A stretch of 64,000 bases of DNA from Roseburia sp. 831b (lineage in GTDB: Bacteria; Bacillota; Clostridia; Lachnospirales; Lachnospiraceae): assembly GCF_001940165.2 (NCBI RefSeq), contig NZ_CP135162.1, positions 609,501 to 673,500 on the forward strand, written 5' to 3'. Position numbers and translations under genes: made by a program. This document shows, one piece after another, positions 44,240 through 52,872 of the stretch. Positions within the stretch are counted from its first letter, which is position 1. The number at the start of each line of letters is the position of its first letter. The notes below the pieces were generated by a model. It was not told the origin of the DNA. It made no database searches and worked only from the letters and a program-made list of their open reading frames with translations.

Positions 44240-45661
44240 ATGGAAAATCGTTTCAAATTTTACAATACGTTAAGCAGAACTGTTGAGACAGTGGTTCCAC
44301 ATGAAGATGGAAAAATCGCAATGTACACCTGTGGACCTACTGTGTATCATTTCGCACACATTGGTAATCTAAGAAGTTATATGATGGAAGATGTGTTAGA
44401 AAAAGCACTTCGCTATGTCGGCTACGATGTCAAACGTGTCATGAACATCACAGATGTCGGCCATTTATCTTCCGATGCAGATACCGGAGAAGATAAGATG
44501 GTAAAAAGTGCACAAAAAGAGCATAAGACCGTTATGGAAATTGCAAAATTTTACACAGACGCCTTTTTTGACGACTGCAAAAAGTTAAATATCAAAAGAC
44601 CGGATGTGGTGGAACCGGCGACAAACTGTATTCCAGAGTTTATTCACATGGTAGAGGTTTTGCTGGAAAAAGGTTACGCTTATGTGGCAGGTGGAAATGT
44701 TTATTTTGACACCTCAAAATTAGAGAACTACTACGTTTTTTCCACACAGACGGAGGACGATATGTTAGTCGGTGTGCGTGACGATGTAGAAGAGGATACC
44801 AATAAGAAAAATAAAAACGATTTCGTGCTTTGGTTTACAAAATCCAAGTTCGAAGACCAGGCGTTGAAATGGGATAGCCCATGGGGCGTCGGATATCCGG
44901 GATGGCACATTGAATGTTCCTGCATCGCTATGAAATATTTAGGCGAATATATGGATATTCACTGCGGTGGTGTCGATAACATTTTCCCACATCACACAAA
45001 TGAGATTGCACAGTCTGAGAGCTATCTGGGACATAAATGGTGTAATTACTGGTTCCATGTCAACCATTTGAATGATAAATCCGGCAAGATGAGTAAGTCA
45101 AAAGGAAATATTTTGACAGTATCGGTTTTGCAGGAAAAAGGATATGATCCAATGGTTTACCGTTTGTTCTGTTTACAGTCTCATTATCGGAAACCACTTG
45201 AATTTTCCTATGATATCATGGACAATACAGCGGCTGCATACAAGAAACTGGTAAAACGTATCGCAGGACTGAAGGCAGAGGGAGAAATTGAGCAGGAGAA
45301 ATTTGATGAATTTAAAGGAAAATTCTTAGATGCCATCTGCAACGATTTAAATACTTCTATGGCAATTACGGTTCTTTATGATTTGTTAAAAGCTGATATG
45401 AATGACGCAACAAAATTAGCCCTTGTCAAGGATTTTGATAACGTGTTATCCTTAAATTTGACAGAGGCAAAAAATGGTGCAGAAAAAACAGTAGATGCTG
45501 AACTAGAAAGCTTCGTTCTTGCTAAGATTGAGGAAAGAAAAGAAGCCAAAAAAGCGAAAGATTTTGCAAAAGCAGATGCAATCCGTGACGAGCTTATGGC
45601 AAAAGGCATTGTGATTAAGGACACCAGAGAAGGTGTGGTATGGCATCTCGCAGAAGAATAA
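44240..45661 (+). CDS. cysS: Cysteinyl-tRNA synthetase
   Basis: Charges tRNA-Cys. The 473-residue class I enzyme has the zinc-site YTCGPTVY, HIGN as its HIGH motif, the second zinc region HIECSCIAMK, and KMSKSKGN. It follows cysE by 22 bases under the same T-box, so cysteine supply and use are controlled together. No deviation from the usual length. Confidence 0.97.
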   Translation: MENRFKFYNTLSRTVETVVPHEDGKIAMYTCGPTVYHFAHIGNLRSYMMEDVLEKALRYVGYDVKRVMNITDVGHLSSDADTGEDKMVKSAQKEHKTVMEIAKFYTDAFFDDCKKLNIKRPDVVEPATNCIPEFIHMVEVLLEKGYAYVAGGNVYFDTSKLENYYVFSTQTEDDMLVGVRDDVEEDTNKKNKNDFVLWFTKSKFEDQALKWDSPWGVGYPGWHIECSCIAMKYLGEYMDIHCGGVDNIFPHHTNEIAQSESYLGHKWCNYWFHVNHLNDKSGKMSKSKGNILTVSVLQEKGYDPMVYRLFCLQSHYRKPLEFSYDIMDNTAAAYKKLVKRIAGLKAEGEIEQEKFDEFKGKFLDAICNDLNTSMAITVLYDLLKADMNDATKLALVKDFDNVLSLNLTEAKNGAEKTVDAELESFVLAKIEERKEAKKAKDFAKADAIRDELMAKGIVIKDTREGVVWHLAEE

Positions 45662-45715
45662 GATTAAGGAGGACGGGAGTCCTAGAAAAATTTTCTAGAA
45701 TGAACGTAAAATAGA

Positions 45716-46150
45716 ATGGAAAAAGGAATTGATTCGTATATCAGAGAACAGTTTGGCGTGGCAGATGTGGATATCCGCACGTATTCACCATTGACTTTAG
45801 CGTATATTGGAGACGGAATTTACGATTTGGTAATACGTACAATTGTAGTTGGAAAAGGAAATACACGTGCAGGAGATTTACACAGAAGAACCAGCCAGAT
45901 TGTAAAAGCACATACACAGGCAATGATGATGGATATCTTACTTCCATGTTTAACAGAGGAAGAGGAGAGTGTTTATCGCAGAGGCAGAAATGCAAAATCG
46001 CCTACTATGGCAAAAAATGCGACAATGTCCGATTACAGAAAAGCAACAGGATTTGAAGCACTGATGGGATTTTTGTACCTGAAGGACGAGTTTGAGCGTC
46101 TGGTTGAGCTGGTAAAAATCGGCGCAGACGGTCTTCATTTGAAATTTTAG
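45716..46150 (+). CDS. mrnC: Ribonuclease Mini-III
   Basis: RNase III catalytic domain without dsRNA-binding domain; matures 23S rRNA. The 144 residues contain LTLAYIGDGIYDLVIR (acidic catalytic residues) and GDLHRRTSQIVKA. It lies in the conserved cysS-mrnC-rlmB order. The ribosome site is weak: the gap holds the palindrome CTAGAAAAATTTTCTAG and the only AAGGAGG is some 50 bases upstream. Confidence 0.94.
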   Translation: MEKGIDSYIREQFGVADVDIRTYSPLTLAYIGDGIYDLVIRTIVVGKGNTRAGDLHRRTSQIVKAHTQAMMMDILLPCLTEEEESVYRRGRNAKSPTMAKNATMSDYRKATGFEALMGFLYLKDEFERLVELVKIGADGLHLKF

Positions 46151-46188
46151 GAAAAGGTGCAGAATGTTAGAATAGATTAGGAGTATAT

Positions 46189-46944
46189 ATGGAAGAAAAA
46201 GTACAGGGATATCAGGAACTGAAAATCGAGGGAAGAAATGCCGTTTTAGAGGCATTTCGTTCTGGAAAACCGATTGATAAATTATATGTTTTGGATGGTT
46301 GTCAGGATGGACCGGTTCGAACCATCGTAAGAGAAGCAAGAAAACATGATACGATTATCAATTTTGTGGAAAAAGATCGTCTGGATCAGCTTTCCGAGAC
46401 AAAAAAGCATCAGGGCGTGATTGCACTTGCAGCAGCATATGAATATGCGACCGTGGATGATATTTTAAAAAATGCAGAAGAAAAAGGGGAGGCACCATTT
46501 ATCTTTTTACTGGATAATATCGAAGACCCACATAACCTTGGAGCCATTATCCGTACTGCAAACCTTGCAGGTGCACATGGTGTCATCATTCCAAAGCGTC
46601 GTGCGGTAGGACTTACCGGAACGGTTGCCAAAACATCGGCAGGTGCCATTAACTACACACCGGTTGCAAAGGTAACAAATCTAAGCAATACAATCAAAGA
46701 ACTGAAAGAAAAAGGAATGTGGTTTGTGTGTGCCGATATGGGTGGCACAACCATGTATGACCTGGATTTGAAGGGATCAATCGGTCTTGTGATTGGAAAT
46801 GAAGGGGAAGGAGTCAGCAAGCTCGTAAGAGAAAACTGTGACTTCATTGCATCCATTCCAATGAAAGGCGATATTGATTCCTTAAATGCATCTGTGGCAG
46901 CAGGTGTGCTTGCTTACGAGATTGTCAGACAGAGATTACAGTAA
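46189..46944 (+). CDS. rlmB: 23S rRNA (guanosine-2'-O)-methyltransferase, TrmH/SpoU type
   Basis: SPOUT methyltransferase of 251 residues with an N-terminal substrate-binding domain and the knotted domain: LLDNIEDPHNLGAIIRTA, IGLVIGNEGEGVS and MKGDIDSLNASVAAGVL. All three SpoU motifs are intact. Start at 46189. Target is expected to be G2251-equivalent, but related TrmH enzymes act on tRNA. It is followed by sigH after 18 bases. Confidence 0.93.
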   Translation: MEEKVQGYQELKIEGRNAVLEAFRSGKPIDKLYVLDGCQDGPVRTIVREARKHDTIINFVEKDRLDQLSETKKHQGVIALAAAYEYATVDDILKNAEEKGEAPFIFLLDNIEDPHNLGAIIRTANLAGAHGVIIPKRRAVGLTGTVAKTSAGAINYTPVAKVTNLSNTIKELKEKGMWFVCADMGGTTMYDLDLKGSIGLVIGNEGEGVSKLVRENCDFIASIPMKGDIDSLNASVAAGVLAYEIVRQRLQ

Positions 46945-46962
46945 ATAAGAAAAGGGGAGAAG

Positions 46963-47550
46963 ATGGAATCTTATCAGGAGTTATCCGATGAACAATTGAT
47001 TCGAAAATTAAGAGAAGGTGATTCTAAAATTATGGATTTCATCCTCGATAAATACAAACCTCTTGTGCGAAAGAAATCAAATGCAATGTATCTGATTGGC
47101 GGTGACACCGATGATTTGATTCAGGAAGGCATGATTGGACTTTTTAAGGCAATCCGTGATTATGATGAGAGCAAAGAGGCAAGTTTTTACCATTTTGCGG
47201 AACTTTGTATCAACCGGCAGATTTACAGTGCGATAGAGGCGTCTAATCGGAAAAAGCATGCACCGTTAAATTCCTATATTTCTTTTTATTCGGAATCAAA
47301 CGAGGATGGCGTGGCGGTAGAGGATTTGCTTGGTGCAGATTTTCTGTCGAACCCGGAGGAGGTTGTCATTGCCCAGGAAAGCCAGGAAATCTTACTCCAA
47401 AAATTGCGTGCAAAGCTAAGCAAATTCGAACAAAATGTGTTAGACGATTATCTTTCCGGGATGAATTACCAGCAGATTGCGGAGAAAATGGGAAAATCCC
47501 CGAAGGCGATTGACAACGCATTGCAAAGAATCAAAGGGAAGATGAAGTAG
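46963..47550 (+). CDS. sigH: Sporulation/stationary-phase sigma factor H
   Basis: Sigma-70 family protein of 195 residues. Region 2 is visible as DKYKPLVRKKSNAMYLIGGD with DDLIQEGMIGLFKAIRDYD, and region 4 as QQIAEKMGKSPKAIDNALQR. It directs early sporulation genes. GGGGAGAAG precedes ATG. Its place after rlmB is conserved in Bacillus and Clostridia. The presence of sigH supports a spore-forming lineage. Confidence 0.94.
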   Translation: MESYQELSDEQLIRKLREGDSKIMDFILDKYKPLVRKKSNAMYLIGGDTDDLIQEGMIGLFKAIRDYDESKEASFYHFAELCINRQIYSAIEASNRKKHAPLNSYISFYSESNEDGVAVEDLLGADFLSNPEEVVIAQESQEILLQKLRAKLSKFEQNVLDDYLSGMNYQQIAEKMGKSPKAIDNALQRIKGKMK

Positions 47551-47664
47551 GAAAAAGGATTTAGAAGTCAATTTTTTAAAATGTTGCATATCTTGTAATA
47601 GATAAGATAACGAGATAGAGCGTGATGCTTAGAAAGTGTTTTATTGTTACAAGGAGGCAATGGT

Positions 47665-47889
47665 ATGAAAAATTGTGTTTTTAAAGAAAGTATTAGCACA
47701 AAAAGATGGTTAAAGGCGGCTGGAATCCGTGCAATCAAGACGATGGCACAGACAGCGGTAGCGCTCATCCCTGCGGCGGTATCGATTTCCCAGGTGGATT
47801 GGAAAATGGTAGCAGGAACGGCAGTGCTTGCAGGAATTGTTTCAGTGCTTACGTCGGTGGCGGGGATTCCGGAAGTGTGTGAAGAATAA
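47665..47889 (+). CDS. Orphan r1t-type holin-like membrane protein
   Basis: The 74-residue protein resembles small phage holins of the r1t type: KAAGIRAIKTMAQTAVALIP, a second segment SQVDWKMVAGTAVLAGIVSV and a short tail with SVAGIPEV. Two membrane helices are expected. A perfect AAGGAGG lies seven bases before ATG 47665, so the gene is probably translated, yet no endolysin or other phage gene is near. It may be a domesticated phage gene or a small toxin-like protein. A strong terminator follows. Confidence 0.7.
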   Translation: MKNCVFKESISTKRWLKAAGIRAIKTMAQTAVALIPAAVSISQVDWKMVAGTAVLAGIVSVLTSVAGIPEVCEE

Positions 47890-47900
47890 GGGTAATGTGA

Positions 47901-47931
47901 AAAAGCAGCAGGATGTTCCTGCTGCTTTTTT
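47901..47931 (+). terminator. Terminator of the holin-like gene
   Basis: AAAAGCAGCAGGA, TGT, TCCTGCTGCTTTTT. Confidence 0.9.
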
Positions 47932-47932
47932 A

Positions 47933-48005
47933 AGCTGGTAACGGGAATCGGACCCGTGACCTCCGCACTACCAATGCGACGCTCTACCGACTGAGCCATA
48001 CCAGC
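47933..48005 (-). tRNA. tRNA-Thr (anticodon GGT)
   Basis: On the minus strand: acceptor GCTGGTA/TACCAGC, anticodon loop TTGGTAG. CCA not encoded. Confidence 0.94.
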
Positions 48006-48124
48006 ACTTGTTAAGTTGTCTCAACAAACGGTATTTTACTATAATCGAGAAGAGTTGTCAAGGTATAAATGTTTGTAAAGTCATATTTTGCAAAAAAAAG
48101 TGATACAACAAATGTTTTTCTGGG

Positions 48125-48280
48125 CTATTCTGCTTCGCCTTCTGCTACGATGTCCTCTAGGACCTGAATCAAATCCCGCAGATTCTGGAGGTTTACATTT
48201 CGTTCTAAAATGAGGCTTCTTAATTCAGGGGAGAGAGTCCGAAATTGTTTTTCAATTGCAGGAGCAATATAGGATGACAT
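48125..48280 (-). CDS. Small acidic protein, 51 residues
   Basis: Short gene on the minus strand. The ATG at 48280 is preceded by AAGGAAGGTG at good spacing. The protein starts MSSYIAPAIEKQFRTLSPEL and continues as two amphipathic helices ending in an acidic tail (EDIVAEGEAE). Helix-rich, no membrane segment. It lies upstream of tRNA-Thr on the same strand. Function unknown; codon use and the ribosome site support a real gene. Confidence 0.65.
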   Translation of the reverse strand: MSSYIAPAIEKQFRTLSPELRSLILERNVNLQNLRDLIQVLEDIVAEGEAE

Positions 48281-48481
48281 CAAATCACCTTCCTTTTTCA
48301 TAAGATAGGAATAGGATATGCAGTTTGTGAAAATTTAAACAAGGAATCTGCACAATCTATAGAATCCATAGATTCATGGAATTCATGGGAAAAATATCCT
48401 AATTATATTGAAAAAAATGAGTTTCCTCGATATAATCAAAGAATTGAAAACAAATAAGAGATAAAATGAAAGAAAAAAGTT

Positions 48482-50107
48482 ATGAGTACAAAGAAAAATA
48501 ATTATTTAAAACAGGCGGGAATTCTGGCGATTGCAGGAATTTTGTGTCGAATCATTGGTATTTTATATAGAAGTCCGTTGACGTCTATTATCGGGGATGA
48601 GGGAAATGGATATTATACCTCGGCGTATAATATCTATACCATTATTTTGTTGCTGTCATCGTACAGTATTCCTTCTGCAGTGTCCAAAATCATTGCGGAG
48701 AAGCTGGCAAGAAAAGAATATAAGAATGCGCAGAGAATTTTTCGGTGTGCTCTTGGTTATGTTTTTGTAGTTGGCGGAGCGGCGAGTCTGTTTACCTTTT
48801 TGGGAGCAGGACTTTTCTTAGAGGGAGAGGCATGCGTGGTTTTAAGAGTGTTTGCACCAACCATTTTTGTATCTGGTTTTGTCGGTGTCCTACGTGGTTA
48901 TTTCCAGGCACATGGAAGTATGATGCAGACTTCTTTTTCCCAGATTGTAGAACAGATTCTAAATGCAGTTGTAAGTATTTTGGCGGCGTACGCCCTGATT
49001 GGTCTTGTAGAGTCAAAAGATACCACAACAAAGGCAATTTATGGTGCGGCAGGTAGTGCGCTTGGTACCGGAAGTGGTGTGTTGATTGCATTTTTCTTTA
49101 TGCTGGGCGTGTATTTTTTAAATAAAAATTATATTCAAAGAAGAATTCGTCATGACCACACAAGAAAGATTGAGAGCTATCCGGAAATTGTAAAGATGTT
49201 ATTTTCAATGGTAACACCAATTATTTTAAGTACCTTTATTTACAATTTCAGCACGTCCTTTAATCAGGTTGTGTATACAAAAGTTATGATTTACGCAAAA
49301 GGATTTACGGCGGCGAAGGCTGCGACGGAATATGGTGTTTTTTCTGGAAAAGCGATGGTCATCATCAATATTCCAATTGCGATTGCATCAGCGATGTCCT
49401 CGACCATGATTCCGACCATTTCCGCGAGCAATGCGCTTGGAAATAAGAAGGAGACAAATGGAAAAGTGGAAAATGCGATGTTTACAACGATGCTCATTGC
49501 TATTCCATCTGCGGTCGGACTTGGTGTGCTTTCAAAGCCGATTATGCAGCTTTTGTTCCCACAGAGGAATTCACTGGATCAGGCAGCATTTCTTTTGATG
49601 TGCATTGCAATCACGGTTGTTTTTTATTCCCTGTCGACGTTAAGCAACGGTATTTTACAGGGAATTGGAAAAGTAAATCTTCCGGTTCGAAACGCAGGGA
49701 TTGCACTTGCAATTCAGACAATTTTATTGATTTGCCTGCTGGCTTTTACCGATTTAAATCTGTATGCATTGGTCATCTGTTTGATTGTATACTCCCTGAT
49801 GATGTGTATTTTAAACAGCATGTCGGTGCGAAAATGTATGGGATTTAAAGAGAATTTTAAAAAGATGTTTTTTATGCCGTTGTTTGCAGCGGCAATCATG
49901 GGCGCTTCGGCACGATTGGTATATGAGGGAATTTATCATTTATATCCAAGCAATGTGATTGCGTTAGTGATGGCACTTATCGTGGCAGTTATCGTGTATT
50001 TCTTTGCGGTGCTGTATCTTCGGGTTGTGACGAAAGAACAGTTACAGGAAATTCCGTATGGAAATAAGATTCTTAAGATTGCCCGTAAAATGAAACTAAA
50101 GTTGTAA
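48482..50107 (+). CDS. SpoVB-like polysaccharide/lipid-II-type flippase
   Basis: Polytopic membrane protein of 541 residues with about 14 segments. It begins with LKQAGILAIAGILCRIIGIL, then YRSPLTSIIGDEGNGYY, the signature of the SpoVB/MurJ-like MOP family that flips lipid-linked wall precursors. It is about 100 residues longer than the paralogue at 28250-29563, with a long C-terminal pair of helices. An S1 protein gene follows after 56 bases. AAAGAAAAAAG is a weak ribosome site. Confidence 0.87.
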   Translation: MSTKKNNYLKQAGILAIAGILCRIIGILYRSPLTSIIGDEGNGYYTSAYNIYTIILLLSSYSIPSAVSKIIAEKLARKEYKNAQRIFRCALGYVFVVGGAASLFTFLGAGLFLEGEACVVLRVFAPTIFVSGFVGVLRGYFQAHGSMMQTSFSQIVEQILNAVVSILAAYALIGLVESKDTTTKAIYGAAGSALGTGSGVLIAFFFMLGVYFLNKNYIQRRIRHDHTRKIESYPEIVKMLFSMVTPIILSTFIYNFSTSFNQVVYTKVMIYAKGFTAAKAATEYGVFSGKAMVIINIPIAIASAMSSTMIPTISASNALGNKKETNGKVENAMFTTMLIAIPSAVGLGVLSKPIMQLLFPQRNSLDQAAFLLMCIAITVVFYSLSTLSNGILQGIGKVNLPVRNAGIALAIQTILLICLLAFTDLNLYALVICLIVYSLMMCILNSMSVRKCMGFKENFKKMFFMPLFAAAIMGASARLVYEGIYHLYPSNVIALVMALIVAVIVYFFAVLYLRVVTKEQLQEIPYGNKILKIARKMKLKL

Positions 50108-50163
50108 TTCAATTGGATTGTGATAAAATAAAGACAGATAAAATGGAAACGGAGGAAAACGGA

Positions 50164-51063
50164 ATGGAAACAATGGACGATTACAAAGACGAGTTAGAGG
50201 CATCTTTTCGAACCATTAAAGAAGGAGACATCATAACCGGAACAGTCATTGGTGTGAACGAAGAAGAAGTGACACTGGATTTAAAATATTACACACAGGG
50301 AATCATCAAGGTAGAAGATTTAAGCAATGATCCGGATTTTAATGTTTTGGAACAGATTCACGAAGGGGATGAGTTAGAGGCGACTGTTGTAAGAGAAGAT
50401 GATGGACAGGGAAACATCCAGCTTTCCTGCAAAGAGGCAAACGAGGTGCTTGCCTGGGAAAAATTACAGCAGATGTTAGAAGATGAGACAACTGTTACGG
50501 TTCGAATCAAAGAGAGCGTTCCAAGCGGAGTGGTTACTTATCTGGAGGGAATCCGTGCGTTTATCCCGGCATCCCAGATTAGCTTAGAATACGTAGAAGA
50601 TACCGATGCCTGGATTGGAAAAGAGATTCCGGCTCGAGTTATCACGGTAGACGAGGAACATCAGAAGTTAGTTCTTTCCGGAAAAGTAGTAGCGAGAGAA
50701 GCAGAGGTGGAAGAACGAAATCACAAGATTTCCATGATTGTACCGGGAAGTGTTCTAGAAGGTACGGTGGAGAGTTTACAGCCATATGGCGCATTCGTAA
50801 ATCTTGGAAATGGCTTAAGTGGTCTGGTCCACATTTCTCAAATCTGTGAGCGTAGAATCAAAAAGCCATCTGAAGTTTTAAAAGAAGGCCAGAAGGTGAA
50901 GGTAAAAGTCTTAAATACAAACGACAACAAAATCAGCCTCAGCATGAAAGCTTTGGAAGAAGAAATGATTGACACCGAGCCAGTTGAGGAGATAGAAGCT
51001 TATACTTCCACAGAGAGTGCATCCACAAGCCTTGGAGATTTGTTGAGTAAGTTTAAATTTTAG
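50164..51063 (+). CDS. S1-domain RNA-binding protein (short ribosomal S1-like)
   Basis: The 299-residue protein has three S1 domains: EGDIITGTVIGVNEEEVTLD, a middle one with GVVTYLEGIRAFIPASQIS, and a canonical last one with GSVLEGTVESLQPYGAFVNL and SGLVHISQI. An acidic tail follows. Firmicutes carry such short S1 proteins that bind mRNA or ribosomes, with less certain roles than proteobacterial S1. GGAGG is eight bases before ATG 50164; the frame to 50113 has no site. Confidence 0.88.
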   Translation: METMDDYKDELEASFRTIKEGDIITGTVIGVNEEEVTLDLKYYTQGIIKVEDLSNDPDFNVLEQIHEGDELEATVVREDDGQGNIQLSCKEANEVLAWEKLQQMLEDETTVTVRIKESVPSGVVTYLEGIRAFIPASQISLEYVEDTDAWIGKEIPARVITVDEEHQKLVLSGKVVAREAEVEERNHKISMIVPGSVLEGTVESLQPYGAFVNLGNGLSGLVHISQICERRIKKPSEVLKEGQKVKVKVLNTNDNKISLSMKALEEEMIDTEPVEEIEAYTSTESASTSLGDLLSKFKF

Positions 51064-51254
51064 AGAAAACTGTTTTAAAACAGGTATAGAAAGATGGGAG
51101 CAGCAGTTCTCATCTTTTTCTGTTAAAGATAATGGAGCAGCATTTTTTCTGGATGGTAAAGTTGAAAAAGAGATTCCGGCGGGAAAAGAGGATGTGCTTT
51201 TGGTTGGAATCTGAACATAGTTGAGAAAAATAGACAAATAAATCAGGGTAATTT

Positions 51255-51272
51255 TTGTTGACATGGAAACAA
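51255..51272. promoter_or_regulatory. MarR-type operator 1
   Basis: TTGTTGACATGGAAACAA, an 18-bp imperfect palindrome covering the -35 box. Confidence 0.75.
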
Positions 51273-51286
51273 TCTTATATTATAGT
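51258..51286 (+). promoter_or_regulatory. Promoter of the MarR-type gene
   Basis: TTGACA (51258-51263), 17 bp, TATAGT (51281-51286). The leader to the gene is about 190 nt and contains the palindromic element. 51064-51250 shows nothing else. Confidence 0.85.
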
Positions 51287-51301
51287 GAAACAAGAATATG
51301 A

Positions 51302-51319
51302 TTGTTGCCAAGGAAACAA
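51302..51319. promoter_or_regulatory. MarR-type operator 2
   Basis: TTGTTGCCAAGGAAACAA, differing from operator 1 at two bases and lying just after the transcription start; centre-to-centre spacing is 47 bp. Confidence 0.78.
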
Positions 51320-51331
51320 AAATATTCTTAC

Positions 51332-51390
51332 GTAATAGGAAATTTCGTTCCTATTACACAAAAAATGCTCCGCGAGAATCGCACTGCGGC
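51332..51390 (+). repeat. 58-bp palindromic interspersed element, copy 2
   Basis: GTAATAGGAA (51332-51341) and TTCCTATTAC (51348-51357), then ACAAAAAATGCTCCGCGAGA and the same tail CTGCGGC. Differs from copy 1 at about three positions. Here the GC-rich half can pair as TGCTCCGC with GCGGGGCA. It lies in the leader of the MarR-type gene. Confidence 0.85.
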
Positions 51391-51486
51391 GGGGCACATT
51401 TGCGAGCGTGTATCAGCAGGATATGTGCACTTCGTAACAAAGGAACCTTGAAAAGTATCATAAGGTTTTGAGAGATAGGATGAATC

Positions 51487-51942
51487 ATGAGAGAACAGGA
51501 AATGTTACTAAAAGAACTGGCGGGCATGATAGAACGCCAGGAAATGCTGTCAAAACTGACAGAGAGTCATGTGTTAGAGGGATATGGCTATTCCGAGACA
51601 CAGTGTATTGATGCAATTGGACGTATGGAGCTCCCAAATGTGACAAAGATTGCGGAGCAGATGGGCATGACGCGTGGCGCAATCAGTAAGATGACGAAGA
51701 AGCTGCTTGCGAAGAACATGATTGAAAAGTACACATTAGAGACAAATCGAAAAGAAGTTTATTTTCGGTTAACAGAGGATGGACAGCTTTTATTTGAAGA
51801 ACATGAGAAGAGACATCGTTTGTGGGAAAAACGGGACACAGAGTTTTTGAATCGCTATCCGAGTGAAGAAGTAGATGTGATGTTACGCTTTATGAAAGAG
51901 TTTAATGTCTATTTGCAGCAGAAAATCGAAGAACTTTCCTAA
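51487..51942 (+). CDS. MarR-family transcriptional regulator
   Basis: Winged-helix regulator of 151 residues. The recognition region is NVTKIAEQMGMTRGAISKMT followed by KKLLAKNMIEKY and the wing TNRKEVYFRLTEDG. Two matching 18-bp palindromes flank its promoter, so self-repression is likely. AGGATG lies before ATG. There is no efflux pump or enzyme next to it that would name the ligand. A terminator follows directly. Confidence 0.88.
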   Translation: MREQEMLLKELAGMIERQEMLSKLTESHVLEGYGYSETQCIDAIGRMELPNVTKIAEQMGMTRGAISKMTKKLLAKNMIEKYTLETNRKEVYFRLTEDGQLLFEEHEKRHRLWEKRDTEFLNRYPSEEVDVMLRFMKEFNVYLQQKIEELS

Positions 51943-51951
51943 AAATAAAAA

Positions 51952-51972
51952 TCCCGGATAACAATCCGGGAC
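51952..51972. terminator. Terminator between the MarR-type and transglycosylase genes
   Basis: TCCCGGAT, AACA-type loop, ATCCGGGA; A-rich before it. Confidence 0.75.
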
Positions 51973-51979
51973 ATAAAAG

Positions 51980-52750
51980 TTATTCGCTTTGAGCATCTGT
52001 TGAAATCTTATCGGTGACAAGTTCCACGAAATCGGATAAGGAATCCGAGTTGATGTTCAGCTTGGAAAAGATGACATCCAGCGCATCGCTTACCGCTTCT
52101 TTCGCCTCTGTACTAAGACCAGAGGAAGGCTGGTAGGAAGTGTTAGAACCGCTGACAGAGACATCGCCCTGCAGATAACCCATGATCTTACTTACATAAT
52201 TCTGGGTTTCGGTGAAAGGTGGAATACCACCGTATTTATCAACATTGCCACTGCCGGCATTGTAAGCAGCGAGGGCGAGAGAAGTATCACCATTGTATTT
52301 TACTAAAAGCTGGCTGATTAAGTTTGCACCACCCATAATGTTCTGCTCAATGTCATAGGCGTCTGTGACACCAAGACCGGCTGCGGTGGAAGGCATTAAC
52401 TGCATGATTCCCATAGCACCACTTTTACTGGTTGCATATTGTGTGAAATTCGATTCCGCTTTTGCAATTGCCTTTAACAGGTTTGCAGAAACACCGTAAG
52501 TATCAGCAGCTTTTTGGAAAACAGCTTCTAATGCTTCATCGGAACAGGTTACCGTGTTAGTAGTAGAAACGGCAGTGTTCGAAACGGGTGTCTGGGAAAC
52601 GACATTCTCTAATGTAGAAGCAAAACTTGTATTGGCAGTATCAGCAGCTTTTGCAGCAGCAAGTTCTTTTGCCTCGGCGGCAGCCTTTTGTGCTTCTAAT
52701 AAGGAATTTAGATAATCTTGATCGATATAAGGTAATACCGTAACGTTCAT
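51980..52750 (-). CDS. Lytic transglycosylase (SLT domain)
   Basis: Cleaves peptidoglycan glycan strands. The 256-residue protein has an Ala-rich N-terminal helix (about 15-40), a Ser/Thr linker, and the SLT domain from about residue 85: the catalytic Glu in AIAKAESNF, GAMGIMQLMPSTA and ALAAYNAGSGNV. The start at 52750 is set by AAAGGAG on the minus strand; the frame upstream to 53053 runs through the lysA promoter and gene and is rejected. There is no Sec signal peptide, which is odd for a wall enzyme and may mean export by another route, such as the flagellar one. Confidence 0.87.
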   Translation of the reverse strand: MNVTVLPYIDQDYLNSLLEAQKAAAEAKELAAAKAADTANTSFASTLENVVSQTPVSNTAVSTTNTVTCSDEALEAVFQKAADTYGVSANLLKAIAKAESNFTQYATSKSGAMGIMQLMPSTAAGLGVTDAYDIEQNIMGGANLISQLLVKYNGDTSLALAAYNAGSGNVDKYGGIPPFTETQNYVSKIMGYLQGDVSVSGSNTSYQPSSGLSTEAKEAVSDALDVIFSKLNINSDSLSDFVELVTDKISTDAQSE

Positions 52751-52872
52751 AGGAAACTCCTTTGCAAAAAATACATTTATTGACATATTATAACATATTT
52801 CAAGTAAATGTGAAACATAAATTTTATAGAAAAATACAACCATAGTACTAAGATGAGGAGGACTCAAAAAAG

